Below are positions 1 to 14,200 of a DNA stretch of 64,000 bases, one piece after another (position 1 is the stretch's first letter; each line of letters begins with the position of its first letter). Made by a program: the position numbers and the translations under genes. Below the pieces are notes generated by a model. The model saw only the letters and a program-made list of their open reading frames with translations, was not told the DNA's origin and ran no database searches. Source of the stretch: Megaleporinus macrocephalus (lineage: Eukaryota > Chordata > Actinopteri > Characiformes > Anostomidae); contig CM038726.1 in the NCBI GenBank assembly GCA_021613375.1, positions 11,230,253 through 11,294,252 of the forward strand, written 5' to 3'.

Positions 1-11
1 AACTGGGAGGA

Positions 12-100
12 ATAGATAGATACAAATAGATATACTGAGGGGGATAGGTAGATAGGTAGACGGACAGATAGACAGATAGAAAGATAGTTGGATAGATAAG
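12..100. repeat. GATA-type microsatellite
   Basis: Degenerate GATA/GATG/GACA tetranucleotide run. It abuts a LINE tail on its right, so it may be the decayed simple-repeat tail of that element. Confidence 0.75.
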
Positions 101-103
101 ATA

Positions 104-250
104 AAATAGGATAATCCTTTATTAGTCCCACAGGGGTGAAATTCACAGTGTTACAGCAGCAAGGGATAGCAAGGCACTCAGTACAAAAACAGGTAAATAA
201 ACAGTACAGCATATGCAATATAAATAATAAAAAGTCTATAATATGTTTAT
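104..250 (-). mobile_element. LINE 3' tail, truncated (Rex1-like)
   Basis: The segment reads taagataaaataggataatc, then a motif close to 'cctttattagtcccacag'. This is the reverse complement of the usual fish LINE 3' end in which an AATAAAGGATTATC-like motif is followed by a TATC/TCTTA tail. A related tail, in the + orientation, closes the LINE relic near 40.5 kb. Only non-coding 3' sequence remains. The family assignment rests on tail similarity, not coding sequence. Confidence 0.5.
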
Positions 251-2788
251 AAATAATTGATCGTTGCCTCTTAAGTGCGTGTGTATTACACATTATGTTA
301 CACTGAAAAAATTATATTTCCTGTAAGTGTGTTGAGTTTAAGTGCGTTTATGTGGTTTGCTGTGTAAATGTGGTCTGCTGGGAGCAGTGCTGGTTGTAGA
401 GTCAACACTAAAATCCTAACACTATTTCACAGCAAAAGCAGTATGGTGAGTCATGTTGACCAATAAATCCAGCACTGCACGGTATTGCAGATTAGCTATT
501 ATGTGCTGCATATTTTCTCATAACAACAAGATACTCTCTAGTAATTGTATCATAAAAATGAGATAGGGAAAAAAAGGAAATGGGTGCCATGCAGAAGTTT
601 TAGCATCCCAAGAAAGATAACTTTTACCAAACTGTCAAACCTCAATTAGCTTGTAATTACTTGTAGCACTGACAGAAAGGACCATCAAAACACCCATATT
701 ACCACAAAAGTGGTGGTGCACGGTTCTAGCAACACATTTTACAAATAAGAAGAAAAACAGAAAAAAACCTTTCCTGGGTCCTTACCCCAAAATTCAGTGT
801 CAGACATTTGCAAAGGAACATCTGAATTTACTTAATGCATTTTAAAAAACGATCTTATAGTTACTAAAGTTAACATGGAAAATGAACAAAGGTATATTTA
901 AAAAAATAAGAGTGCAAATCTCTTAAGAAAAGGGTCGCATCCATCATGTTTTAAACTTATGTTGCAGTCAGTGGCCGGTAAAGGGAAGAATGAATTTAAT
1001 CAGATACCAGCAAATTCTGAAAGCAAACACCATACTATACCATACCATTTTTTTAAAAAGCTGAAAATAAAAAGAGGGTGACTTATACCATACAATAACG
1101 ATCCTAAACACTACTCAAACTTAACAATGGACTACCCCATGAGGTGCAAGCTGAAGGTTATGCCATGGCCCTCACAGTCCCCTACATAAACATAATTGAA
1201 AAAACTTTGGATAGACCCAATAGTTTATATAGTTTATAGAAGACTATACTTAAAAAGGACACTTTGTTAAATATTTCCCCAAAACAAGAATTTATATACA
1301 TTTAGCTGACTAAAAAATGTTTAAAAGATGTTAATATGTTATGACTGCCCTTTTCCTTTTTTGTTGATATTTTAAAACTGTAAAAATGGAAATACAAAAA
1401 GTAATCTTGCTTAAAATATGTCATCTTAAAAAAATAGACTAAATGGACTTTTTATTGTGTCATACCATGTTTTCTTCATCATTCTATGTAAACTAAGCAC
1501 TTTTATTACTTTGGGCTGGTATATAAATGTGAAGCCCTGAACACTAGGTGGAGCCCTGGACCTTTTTTAAGTGTGTTTTTGATTACAGATCAGAGCATTT
1601 GTACAAACAAACAAACACCAGCACTGCAGGAAGGAGTCCACAGAGAAAGCGTTTGATGTGTTTCTGCTGTGCAGCTTGACCTTCCAGGCAACCTATGCAT
1701 CAACTTGTTATTACTGCAGATTTTTTCAATTTAAACACAGTCAGTATGATATGATGGAAAGGTAAGCTGCCAGGTGGGTTCACATACTTTTTCTTGCCAC
1801 TGTAAGTAGTAGGGGGCATTCAAGTAATGATATACATGCGCTACTGAATAAAAAAAGAATATAAATAAGAACACACATGATTCTACATGGTAATACTTGA
1901 TTCCATTTGTAGTTGTACATAAAAGTTTGCACTCTGGTCAAAAAATAGGTTCTGTTGATTTTCCATGGTAACACATTGGCTGCGTCTGAAATTACCTACT
2001 AGACGGTAAGGTACTAGACGGGACCCAGTGTGCCCTACTGGACCAGTAAAGCAGTATGCTGTTTCAGTACGCGACTATATGCAGTGTCCACGCAACCTTG
2101 GATGCACTTTTTACCTTAAATGTCCTTTGACACAAGATGTCACACTAAATTGTAAAAGTCCCACTATTCATTAAAAATGCCGTTATGCAAAAAAATAGAA
2201 ATTGTTTGTACCACTGGCCCACTTTTTGCCTGAATCTTTACTTAGATGCCGCCATCTGCACTTCGAAGAAGACGAGCCCTGAGGAATTTAATTATTTTTA
2301 TTACCTTAGAGGAAACTAAGAATTGCTAACCTCTAGCAGCAGTATACTAGCAGTAGCTACACACACACAGCTGGTGGGCCAGCACACAGGCAGGTAACAT
2401 GTTGGACTAAATTATATATTTAAAGAAACCATGTTTTCAAGGAATAGCAACCAGTATAAACAAATGTATGTACGCTTTATTTATTGACTAAATAATACAT
2501 CAGACAAACATAGCCTCCTTTCTAAACTTCATCAGTATTGATAGACATGCCAGCTAGCGCTAGCTAGACACGCTCTATTTTTTAGTGTTATGTCATTGAA
2601 AAAACTTCTCTACACATGGTTGTCACAATGTTGTCACAAACTTCACAAAAAGTGAGCGGAGGTCAGCTGAATTAGGTCACTGAATTCGCCCACTTATTGC
2701 TGACTCTAACAGGTTATTTGCAAATGACATCATCCCACCGTGTTGCTATAGCGTGAACTGCATCTGGGGGGCTGGAAGTGATTTTCCA
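251..2788. other. Intergenic DNA, no gene seen
   Basis: AT-rich sequence with no supported coding exon. One patch at about 1978-2110 (starting gctgcgtctgaaatt, with short CTACTAGACGG-like motifs) resembles the ends of fish non-autonomous DNA transposons. I could not find a convincing partner end, so no element is called. Confidence 0.4.
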
Positions 2789-3361
2789 CATTGGGAGCAA
2801 GTCAAGTTTATTTGTACAGCGCTTTTTACAACGATGTTATCTCAAAGCAGCTTTACAGAGTTTTGAAGACAGACAGTTACAACATCCCCCAGTGAGCACG
2901 CCAGAGGCAACAGTGGCAAGGAAAAACTCCCTCAGACTGGAGATAGAAACCTTGGGAGGAACCAAGACTCACAAGGGGAGACCCATCCTCCTCTTGTCAA
3001 ACAGTATTTACAGTTTAATAAACTAAATATCAAAGAAAATAGTCTCTGTTTGAAATCTGGATAGCAAAGCCTAAGAAGCTGCACAAGGGCATGGGCATGA
3101 GCTGAAACTGTCCCATCCTATCTCAATGCTGGTGCATCTGGATGGCACATCGATGTAACTGAGGGTATAGCAGTAGACACAAATGGACAGGAGAGCTAGC
3201 TGGTGATGGGTGAGGAGGAAGCCCTGATTGTCAGTCCTCCAACAGTGTTCAACAGACGGGAGGACAGTTAGATGCCATAATGTTGGCTAACTGCTGCACC
3301 ATTTAAGGTGGAACAGGACAACAAGGACAAAAAGCTGACTTCACCCTTGTGTGGTTGGTAG
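2789..3361 (-). repeat. L2-tailed interspersed repeat, copy 1
   Basis: It begins with agtcaagtttatttgtacag, the reverse complement of the L2-type 3' end (gcgct..ataaataaa..ttgac). It continues through gtggcaaggaaaaactccct and gacccatcctcctct. A second copy lies at 56101-56950 and a fragment in the other orientation at about 17030-17135. This looks like a 3'-end-derived SINE/LINE repeat of fish, inserted minus-sense. A translation of the + strand gives an 82-codon open frame, but it is shared with the other copy and belongs to the repeat. Confidence 0.7.
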
Positions 3362-3504
3362 GAGGGATTACTGTATTGTGTAAAGTTGATATTTGGAGAT
3401 CACGATCTCCTTTTTCACACAAGCTCCCGCACACCACCTAAATATAGCAGGCTCACAGATCTCCCATCCCGAAACCCAAACCTGGTGTGGCTCCAAGACC
3501 AGTG

Positions 3505-3505
3505 C

Positions 3506-3550
<45 letters not shown>
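3505..3550. repeat. AAT trinucleotide microsatellite
   Basis: About 15 uninterrupted AAT units. It produces spurious poly-Asn and poly-Leu open frames on the two strands, which are not genes. Confidence 0.95.
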
Positions 3551-3551
<1 letters not shown>

Positions 3552-4823
3552 GTAATTATGTTAATTATTAACATCAAATGCATTTTATATTATTATTCTT
3601 TTTTAAATAAAAAAATATGGCAATATTATCAATAATATAAATATAGTTGTCTAAGTAGTTAATATATCCTACATGTAAGTAGGTTATAAATAGACTTATT
3701 TTATTTCACCTATCGGTATCAGTATCGGTCAGCTTTAATACATATTTATTTAATACATATACATCAGACACAGCTTCAGCATTTAAATCTGGTCTAAAAA
3801 CCTACATTTTAAATAAGCCTTTGGTAATTATTTTGTTTGTTACATAAAAGGTGAAGATCTGGGGGCTTTTCTCTCACAGTGAGTATTATGGCAAACTAAG
3901 AATGTTACTAAACTAAGAAGCTCTTACAGAATCGAAGGGGTGCAGATTTCTTATGGAGCCCTCTTGTCTGTGTTACCTTCTTGCTCTCACTTTTTGTTAT
4001 ACTGTTATAGCCAGGCCCGCCAGGGTCACTGCTGCACCATATTTACTCCATATACTGTTCTCAGCCACTCCAAACAGAACTATCTTTGTGTTTCTTTTTC
4101 AAGCTTAACAACTGCTCATCATGTGATGGGGATGCGGTCTGCCCAGACGGTCTGCCCAGACTGTTTCCTCTTAAGATTTTTTTTTCCATTTGCTGAACAA
4201 GCTTTCCTTTTCCCTGTCAATGCTGACTTGCTCACATAGCCTTTGCTGTCACTACATTTCAATCCAAATGAACACTTATGAGGTTTATGACACAATTTCA
4301 CCACCACACTCTATACCAACCTGTGCACATCATGATGACCCAACTCTTATGGGATTTGTTTTATCACCTGCACACCTAATTTAATTTAATAAATGATTGA
4401 TCATTCAAACTAGATACTGGATGGTCAATGTGGCAGGTTTTATGAGGAAATAGTTAACCTTACACATTTATATGAAAATCACACTGTTTATATGTGTTTA
4501 TTCTATTTTTGTAAATGCATGCTTACCTTAAGCTTTACATATTTTCTTAAATAATGTGGAAATTAATTAAATTTGACAAAACAAAGCCCAAATAACAAAG
4601 TATTTTGTTTAAACGTGTGTGAGCTCAACATGTTTATATGTTACTTTATTTAAAGAGTACAAATACATAAAAAATATGTCCTGTTGAAGAATGAAATGCA
4701 GTGTGACTGTATGACAGTAATATAAAAGCCAGAATTACCTCAAATTTTCACAATTAAATTGACCACAAATATTTAATTCAAAATAAAAATTATGGTACAT
4801 TTTCAGCACATGAGCATTCTCTT
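3551..4823. other. Sequence downstream of ppm1d, no gene seen
   Basis: AT-rich flank beyond the ppm1d stop and nearest poly(A) signal. The short open frames near 3940-4380 on both strands overlap each other, lack splice context and show no family resemblance. Confidence 0.4.
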
Positions 4824-4829
4824 TTTATT
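4824..4829 (-). terminator. ppm1d: Candidate poly(A) signal of ppm1d
   Basis: AATAAA on the minus strand, about 70 nt past the ppm1d stop codon. It would give a very short 3' UTR. Other A/T-rich hexamers further down could be used instead. Confidence 0.45.
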
Positions 4830-4900
4830 ACTACAGAGTTATCAAGTATGCTTAATCAGGAGTCTCTTATCACTGAATGTTTGTGGGCATTTGTAGTATC

Positions 4901-5284
4901 TTAGCAAACACATAGTGTTGCTTTGCGGTGCTGTAAGATTGGGACATTTGGGGCATGTTTGCTGGTTTTTGTATTATTGCGTTTGCGTGGGGTGCGCTTA
5001 CTGATCCTCCTGCCTTGAGAGCTGCTGAGGCTAAAGAGGCTTTGTCTGGGCCGCTTCCCTGCTGGGCTGACAACAGCTGGTGAAGGTGCTAGCGATGTAC
5101 TGGGTGTCCCTGCTAGATTGCTTTCGTTTGAGCACAAGGTCAAGGCTCTGTTAAAAATATTAGTCTTGGAGATTTCCAGCTCTGTGGGGGTTTTTGAGGT
5201 GAACCTGGTCCCAGATAGGCCATTTGTCCACTCCAAGGCTGGGAAGGACCCATGTGCATGGGAGGACCTGTCTGAATCAGGTGT
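4901..5284 (-). CDS. ppm1d: ppm1d coding exon 6 (last)
   Basis: 384 nt including the stop, with acceptor cttttctcttctgttctatag. Encodes a low-complexity Ser/Thr-rich tail with a basic cluster [14 protein letters not shown], a candidate nuclear localisation signal, and the conserved end [11 protein letters not shown]. Truncating mutations in this last exon are the known gain-of-function class in human PPM1D; here it is intact. Confidence 0.9.
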   Translation of the reverse strand, partial: TPDSDRSSHAHGSFPALEWTNGLSGTRFTSKTPTELEISKTNIFNRALTLCSNESNLAGTPSTSLAPSPAVVSPAGKRPRQSLFSLSSSQGRRISKRTPRKRNNTKTSKHAPNVPILQHRKATLCVC

Positions 5285-8200
5285 CTATAGAACAGAAGAG
5301 AAAAGTAAACTAATTATCGTCTTTGCATTTTGATTACAATTACTGCAATTCTATTTAGGCATTAATACAAAAGAATCAGACAGTAAACAGTAGAAAAATT
5401 AGAAAACAGTTATTTTTATCAACTGTTATTGCTATTGTGATTCACCTGCTATATGCAGTCCTTTAATAACCATACAGGAAGTAATCAGATGATTTGACAG
5501 AACCCTTTACCTGATTGCTTGAGAGATTCCTTTAAGTTGGTTCCATGTTTGAAAATATCAAATAAGTGGTGCACTAAAGCGTTTGCTTACTAATTGCTGA
5601 CATTAATGTGAATGTCATGAGAATACTCTTGAATGTTCAAACTGCCCAAGGCTGCCAGAGATTTCTACAACTGCAGAATATTTTACTACCGGCTATGACA
5701 ACACCTTTAACAAAAGAAGACACCAAGACCAAGAAGTTTTCACTGAGCGTTCACCTGGAAATGAAAAACAAAATATATATAGGTACCAAATGCAGGAAAC
5801 AATAGGTAGCTTACCTTTCACTCAGCGTGAGTCAAGAGAACAACACAGAGGTTGTAAAGTGTATATCAATCATATCAATTCTAACACTGTATTCCTTAAA
5901 AGCCTCAAACTGCCTTTTTATTTTTTATTTATTTTTATTTTATCATTCTGTCTATATTTGCTTGCTATGAAGTTCAGCAATTGCCTACAAAGTCTTGCAA
6001 TTTAAAAATGAGAGGAATGAATAGACCCATCAGCTCTTTCAGCTTCAGCACAATTACCAAATTTAATAAAGTTATTGTTACAGTTGGGTTCTAAATCTGT
6101 TACAGGAGTATGCATATAGCTTATTATTTAGTAAAACTACCACCAACCTCAGTTACTCACAGATGGGGAAACATGTCTTAACATCTTGGGCTAAGGTACT
6201 GTGTTGATGGCATGGCATGGTTTATCAAAGATGACCTTTTTTTGTTTTTTGTTTCTGCCTTTGGTTCTTTGTAATCGTACAGTAAGGAGTCCCTGAGGCA
6301 CGTATATAAACTATGGCTGAAGCTCAAATTTTTAAATTATATCTGTGCGAAACGCAGATGCACCACTTGACCAAGGTGATAGTGGATAATAATGGTTGCT
6401 TACATTGCTTTTGTGGTCCATAAGATCTGTCTAAGGACAGGGTGTGGTTAAACAGGATCTGGTTAAACATGACTCTAGTCTTGAATGCACTGTTTTTTTA
6501 TGGACACCAATTTAGAACACTTAATACATTCAATAGAATTGAAAAATCTTCTGACAAGGATATCAAGGCGCAAAGTGAGCAAAGAGCACTGTTTTTCTTC
6601 CCCAATTAAAAGAAATCATAATAAACAATTCACTTGAATTATTGACAATGAATGAATTATTATTAAATGTTGCTTTAACGATGGCATTAAAGCAGCAGAA
6701 CAAGTACTGAGAGGCATTACAGCTAAACAGCACAAACATTTACTGGAGTGTATAAAATAAAAATCTGACAGTGCTGATATAAAAAAGAAAAATCAAAGAA
6801 AACTCCCAACTCCTGTCAACTCCCACTTCAAGTTCACAAAAACACAAACACTTGTCCTTCCTTTTGCTCTGATGTTCTCCACAGGCAAGGCATCAGAACA
6901 CAGCTGGCAGAATTAATTATTGCGCATAGACACACAATGGAAGAGCACTGTTGTTTGAACACAGAGAATCAGACAAGGCTGATTCTGTATTTCATAAAGG
7001 CTACATAACACATATGCGGCATGAGCCCTCAATAGGGTTATAGTGCCAGAATAAAGCTAGTGTAAAGGGGACCAATGTTAGGGGCAAAAGCTGCAAAACA
7101 AAGTACAAAGATCTTTTTAGACATCCTTTTTTCAAGGGAATGCTGACTTTTACGAAGTCTTCAAAAGCCTATTGCACACATGAGGCAAGATTACTGTATG
7201 TATCATTTATTCCTAGTTTATGTGAATCCGGACCTGGTGCATAAGTAATTTGGTGTCTTAAATTACTTAAACAAAAAAAAAAGCAGAAAAATAGTCAGTA
7301 CCACAAGTAGATTGACTGAATACTTGAGGTAAACTAGTAGTAAATCTGCAATCAAACATTTGATTTAAAAACAGTAGCATGCAAGTGCAGTAACAAATCA
7401 CAAAATAAGAGAATGTGATTTAATATGAGAAAAAAAGGAATTAATCAGACTGTGAACTTAAAATCAGTTGTTTGACATCCTGTCGTTTCTGACAAAGTGT
7501 TCAATTCCTGCAGTGATTTCTTACTGCATTCATCTGATGCTGTTTATAACAAGAAGTAATATTTACGACTACCACCCAGGCAGACTAATGGATTATGGAT
7601 CAGGACTTATCTTGATGCAGACCCAGCTAAATATTTCTGCCGCCTAAGTCAAGCACTTCTGTGAAACAAAACTAAAAAAACAAAAAAACAACATATATAT
7701 ATAAATATATATAAATTATTACAATAGTGCATAAAACCAAGATAAACTATTAAGCTAATTAGTAATAAAATAGTTCATCATGAACTTTCATGAGTTTACA
7801 CTAAAATGCTAGCTAGAAAACATATTGTTACTAAACATTTGTTAGCAGTCATACACTCCCAGACCCTTATCATATCACATACTTTGAGAAAGCCTGCCCA
7901 TAGAGGTACACTGTAGTGGAGTATGAAGGGCACTAGATCAAATTTTTTCACTGGGATTTTTTTTTTCTTTTTATTGCATAAGCATTTCATTGTGTTTTCT
8001 TGGAAACATTTCATGTTTTCTCTCTGTATGGGAACCCTATACAACACTTCTTTCCCTTTTGCTTCACAAGAAAGGACACACTTTGTGACTATGTCATGTA
8101 GAAGTGGCACAGATATATGCACAAATATGTGCATAATTCATTGCAATAAGGAAACAATAAATAAAAAAAAATAACAGAGCTAATAAGATGTAAATAAAAA

Positions 8201-11200
8201 TGGGAAATTGAATGAATTGAAATGAATAAGATCTACAACTACAACAACTAAAATGGATTATAAGGATTATTAAATGTAATGAAATAAATTAAATCAACCA
8301 TGCCACTGCAATACAAATTACTTAAAATTATCTTACCAACAAACTTCAGTTGTAAGGTTGAATGAAATAAACCCAAAGCTCAAAATGAAAGACCCACCGG
8401 ATTAGTTGTCCATCCTTTGATTCCAAAAATGGCAACCTCCCTGTTTTAGGCAGTAATTAAAAACACTACATTTTACCTGGTATTATAAGAAAAGCACATT
8501 TTATTCATGGTGAATTTTGTTGCATGTCTCTGAAGACACCATTAACAATGAAAAACATTTTGCATCCACATATGCTTGCCTTTTAAGACGCTGTCTTTTC
8601 AGAGACACCCATGCTTGTTTCAAACATTTTGCATGTGTTGCAACAGCATTGCTGTAAATTCAGAATCACAACATTTATTAAGTAGTTTTAAAATTGATGT
8701 GATGTAACACAGTGGTAAACATGCTCCTGTCCCATCTTTTTTTTTAAACATGCTGCAGGCATTATTCTTGGAATTAGCATGCATGTATTTAATACAGGCC
8801 AAACACATTTTACTAATTAGTTTGGAACTGGGTTTGTATATCATTGTTTAAATGTGCCATTCATGGTGCATCAAGACTTTCTTGTTAAACATATCACAAT
8901 ATTTTATTTTATGTTCATGTATTGTAAAATTCCCCTTCCTAGTGCATTGTGTTAAAACAGCTAATCTAGTAATGGTAAGGACAATATCACTTAAAGTAAT
9001 CTAAATTACATGTAATTATATATAACATATATAATATAAATCTAAAGTATTAGCATTTCATTATTTTTTTGCCTAAAATTTTCAGACTATGTGAAATACT
9101 ACAAGGAGAACTGTATATGTGATCTGGTATTGCGCAAGCTCCTTCAGAATCTGCAAATTAAATTTATCCCTACTATGAACATACCTTGATAGGTGGCATG
9201 TTAGAGCAGGAGGCTGACGGCGGGTCACAGTGCAGCCCCTTTGCTAGGTTGAGAATGACCTCATCACGATGCATGGGTGTTTGTGGCTTGCCTGGTTCAG
9301 ACAAGGCGATGACGATGACACTGGTATTGTCAGCACGCAGCATGCGCTGGCGCCATCGCATCAGTGCATGGCAGCCTAACCTCCGGGCAACCGACATTCC
9401 AAAGGGAGCCTGAGAATAGAGATGCTGCTTAAGTTACCCAGAAAGGTAGTGGATAGTAAGCATAGATCTCAAACTTGTTAAACACCACTGATTTTAAGCA
9501 AAAGTTTTTTGAAGTTCTCATCCTCCCAATCTGTAGCATGTAGCATATCATTCTATCTCCTGAATAATGTCTACATTTCATCAACCCAGGACAAGAAAGT
9601 ACAAAAATCATTGTAGTTACAATGTACTGAGGGAGTAATGTTTGAAAAAGTTCAAGCACAAATGCAAAACCTATAATATACTAAGGCGGCCATGTATGGT
9701 CTCCATAATCGTGTATTAGCTGCAATGAGTGTAAAAACTTTCACTATTATTTAGCTGGGTTTAAAATGAACTTGGTCAACCACTAGAGAGGTGGGCAGCG
9801 AAAAGCCCTCAGAAAATTAAATAATGAAACCAGGTGATGAGATTTGAACCCAAATAATAGCTTTGATCAGCATTCCCAAGTAACTTTTTAGATTGTTATC
9901 CTTGTTTGTGATGGACATGCTTAAGGCACATAGCCCAATAATACACAACACACCACAGAAAGTCTAGAACACTATTCAAGCCAATAGAAGGAAAAACTAG
10001 CTAATATTGGCTTCAAGCTTCCAAGAGAAATTAAAACCACATCTGGCCAAGGGCTGCAATCCCTGCATGTATTTGCTGTCTTATAGAATGTAATTATATG
10101 CAATCACTGTTTAAACAAATGTTCAGAAACATTCTACCTATCAACATCTAATTCAGGAAGATTCCAGTTGCACCAAATGTCTTCCTTACAAAATGTTCAG
10201 ATAAACAATGTAACAAAAAACTGTGTGAAAAATTATCTTTCAGTGCCTGGCCATGAATAATTAGTCCAGACAACTAATAAAATAAGACATATAAAATATA
10301 TTTTAATAACGTTTTATTTTGAACATACTTTTGCAATTAGCTGTGCAAATGTAATACAATTAAAAAGCGAATGTGTCAGGGAATGTGGAGTGTATTTAGC
10401 TAGCATTTGTTCTGATGACTGTAATACATAAACTTATTTCACTAATTTTTTGTAACATATGTTGATCCGTTTTGCTACATAATACACATCTAGACTGTCT
10501 TAAATTCATGTATCCATATTATTGATCATACAAGGCAGTATGTAATGACTGCAGTGTAGTAAGCTGAGGATGCAGGACCTACCACAGCTTCATCATGGCT
10601 TTGACACACTGTTACAGCCTCCTGAGGTGGCACCATGTTCCACAGACCATCACTTCCTACAATAATATAGCGGTGTCGCCATGGGTCAAGAGTCATTACG
10701 CTTGTGTCAGGCTCTGGAGACACCACAAACTCTCCACTGTAGAAGTCATAGCTCCACAGATCACCTATATTAAACACATGGCAACAGCTTTAATCAGTGA
10801 AAAATGTCAGTTAAAGAAATCCACCAAACACACAACAGAAATAAAATCAGGTTTTATAAGCCAAGTATGTTTGCACATACAAAGAATTTGTCTTTGATCA
10901 TAAAGCAGTTCATGGTTATGCAGTAAATGATAATAGATTCAATAGTTGGAATAGCGGAACAATAGTTGTTAGAGCAATAATGGAAATAAGTGAAATATAA
11001 TTTAAATTTTAATGTTAAAATGTAATATTTGATAAGACTAACTTATACTTATTTAGTAACGTTAATTGTTATGTTTTATCTTGCTTAATTATACTAACTT
11101 ATATAGGACATCACTCTGCTGATGCGATAAGCTGCGTGAGTAACGTAGAGGGTGAGAGCACAACAGTCTTTGACTGTGACTTTACGGAACTAAACCAACC

Positions 11201-14200
11201 TGTATAGATAGAAGGAATCTTTATTTTTGCGGTTTTATTCTTGTAATCTTAACATTTTGGTTTAGTAATCAGTTACATTTTTTTAAGAAGTCTCACATCA
11301 TTGACTCAAGCTTAAGGAACTGGTTATAAAACAAAACTGGCAGAAACTGCATCTACATTAGTCAAAGACTGTGCTCATGGATGCCTCATGGTGGAATACA
11401 TGTTGCTTCTGGAGAAGTCTTTATTGATCCTGTTGCATTCAGAAAGGAAGGTAATTTAAGCTACGTTGAAGTAGATTGTTCAACAGTTCATTTACTTATG
11501 GACTGTTGAAGACAAGGATTAACACAGAAAATTGTTTTCATGTCTGAATGCTAAGATAAACATGCTAGCGTGAACATGCCAGTCCTGCTGCTATGAGAAA
11601 AGCACTAATGAAAGCCATCTTGAGTAGGAAATCAGCTTTATTTAAATGCTTGCTGCACTCTGCATGTGTCTTTGTTACAATTGTTCACAAGGATTTGTGA
11701 ACAATTAGTGTGAACAAAACAAAAGACAGAGAAGCTGTAAAAGTTCCAGGGAACTGTTATTGTTAATGTGCTTTAGCATAAAAGCAGTTAAATGGCTGAT
11801 GACTCAGGGCATAATGTAGATGATGTCAATGAAAACATTATGCCAAAGGACAGTGTTTCAGCAACTTTCACACTGTGTACTGGAAGTAGACATAGCTCTT
11901 TAGCACTTCAACCAGCTGTGCATGCATTAAGGCCAAGAAAAAACAGGAATTAGATGCTGAGGAGTTAAAGGCTAAACGTGAATATGTTGAGATGGAGGCA
12001 GAGACTGCAGCATCTACTGCCAGTATTTAGTGAACATGAGGATACGTATGATGACAAAGAGTAATTATCATTCAAACAAGAATATTAAAAGAGGAGCGTA
12101 AAACTGATTGTTCTGATTGTCCTTTAAAGGGGAAAGAAAACCTGATGATGACTTTATTGGTGCCAGAGGGAAATTCAAAATCTCTGTGTTTAACCCATGT
12201 GTGCAGCAAAACACTGACATATATACAGACACACACTAGTGAACAGACACACTAGGGGGCAGTGAGCGCATTTTTTTATAACCTGTCATGTCTGGCAATT
12301 TTCGCAATCAGAATGGTAATCCGAATGCACTGATGTACCAAACATATTTGCTTTTACAAGAACAGCTCTATAGGTTTCTATTGCCTATTCTTGTTCATAT
12401 TTATATTTTATTTAATGTATTTATTTATTCAGTCAGGCCTGACAGGCAATAAAGGAGAGGAAAAAGAGGAGAGAGAGAAAAAAGAAAGAAGAAAGGAAGG
12501 AGAAAATAAGATAAAAGATAAAATAAATAAACAATAGTAATAATATAAATTTAAAAATGTATAAAATAAACAAACAAATGAAAGAAAAGAGAAAAAAATA
12601 AAAAATAAAAAAAGGGAAAAAAAATATAGATACATACATACATACATACATACACACACATATTTATATATCTATACATATGCATATACATATATACACC
12701 CACACACAATTCTATTATTTGCAGCAGTGTGTATATGTGCCTCTGTCATGGAATGTACTTAATAATGAGGGCAAGAAACTGCAACCATGCCCCCGTGATC
12801 CAGAGGTAGATAGGGAAGGACCCAGGGGACCCAGACCATCCACAGCCCACTAAGAACTCAGAAGACCTGAGGCCACACATCCCGATGGCCACCGTGTGCA
12901 CACCACAGAGGAGGAAGGAGGGAGACCCCAGAAGAAGCCCCCACAGACAAAGGGCAAGAATCCAGAGAGCCAGAAGTAATGAGCAGCCCACCCCCCCAGG
13001 CCAGCACCCCCAACACAAGCCGAGCATGCCGAGGCCCTAAGCGCCCGAGAATGGCCCGATCCCAGGCAGAGCCCCCCCAAATGGCAGAGCTTAGCGGGAG
13101 TGAGAGTGATGTACTTGTGAGAAAAAAACTATAATCTCTCAGAGTGGGGTGATGTGAACGCCAAGCATCGAAAATCAAAGACCAAAATCCTTCATGTATC
13201 GTTTAAGAATGTCTGCAGACTGCCAGTTCCTTTGACTCACTGCTAAAGTGAGAGAGAAAATGAGATGGTGCAAATACCATAGAGTCATTCCAAGGTAACA
13301 AATATAACAAAAGAGAGAGAAAAAATAATAAGAATAATATTATTAATAATAATAATAATTACATAGCATAACAACAAAACAATCCACTATGCTGACTGAA
13401 CCGGCATTAATTGTTATAAACAGACATGTCTAATGAACCTTTAGAAGAAAAAGAGCAAAAGTGTCAGAAAAAGGCGTTTGTCAATGTAAATTTATTTATA
13501 GAGCACATTCAACGTTAGTTGACCAAGGTGCTGCACAAATGAAGAAACTTAAAATATACAAAACTAGGACTAAAAACAACAACCAAATAAATCATTAATT
13601 ACATCAAGCCATGGACTAATAATGAGCTTTAAGCCTAGATTTAAAACCTGACAGAGTAGGTGCCAATCAAATCTGCAGTGGTAACTTGTTCCAGAGTTTT
13701 GGGGCAGCTACCACAAATGATCAGTCCCCCCTCTGCTTCAGCCTTAATTTGGGGACAACCAGCTGAAGCTAATCCGCAGATCTTAGGGACCGTGCTGGAA
13801 CATAGGGCACAAGCAGTTCCGTTAGATAACTGGGAGCTAACCCGTTAAGAGACTTGTACACTAAAAGCAGGATTTTGAACTGTATTCTAAAAGCCACTGG
13901 GAGCCAATGAAGTGAAGCCAGTATAGGAGTGATATGTTCCTTCTTAGATGTATGTGTTAATAACCTCGCAGCAGTATTTTGTACCAATTGTAACTTGGCG
14001 ATCAAGAAATGGCCAACGCCAACATATAACGAGTTACAATAATCGAGCCTTGTTGAAATAAACACATGAATTACTTTCTCAAAATCAGAGAAAGATAAAA
14101 ATGGCTTGATTTTGGCTAGTTGTCTGAATTGGAAGAAACTAGACTTGACTACTGCATTTATCTGCTTATCAAATTTAAAAGCATTATCAAATATTACACC

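Noticed and set aside
3368..3635. Poly-Leu and poly-Asn open frames on opposite strands
   Set aside because: Both are translations of the AAT microsatellite at 3505-3550.
12429..13178. Several overlapping minus-strand frames rich in Phe/Leu or Gly/Trp
   Set aside because: They arise from the polypurine tract and the GC-rich block; three frames are open at once, none has a domain or splice context.
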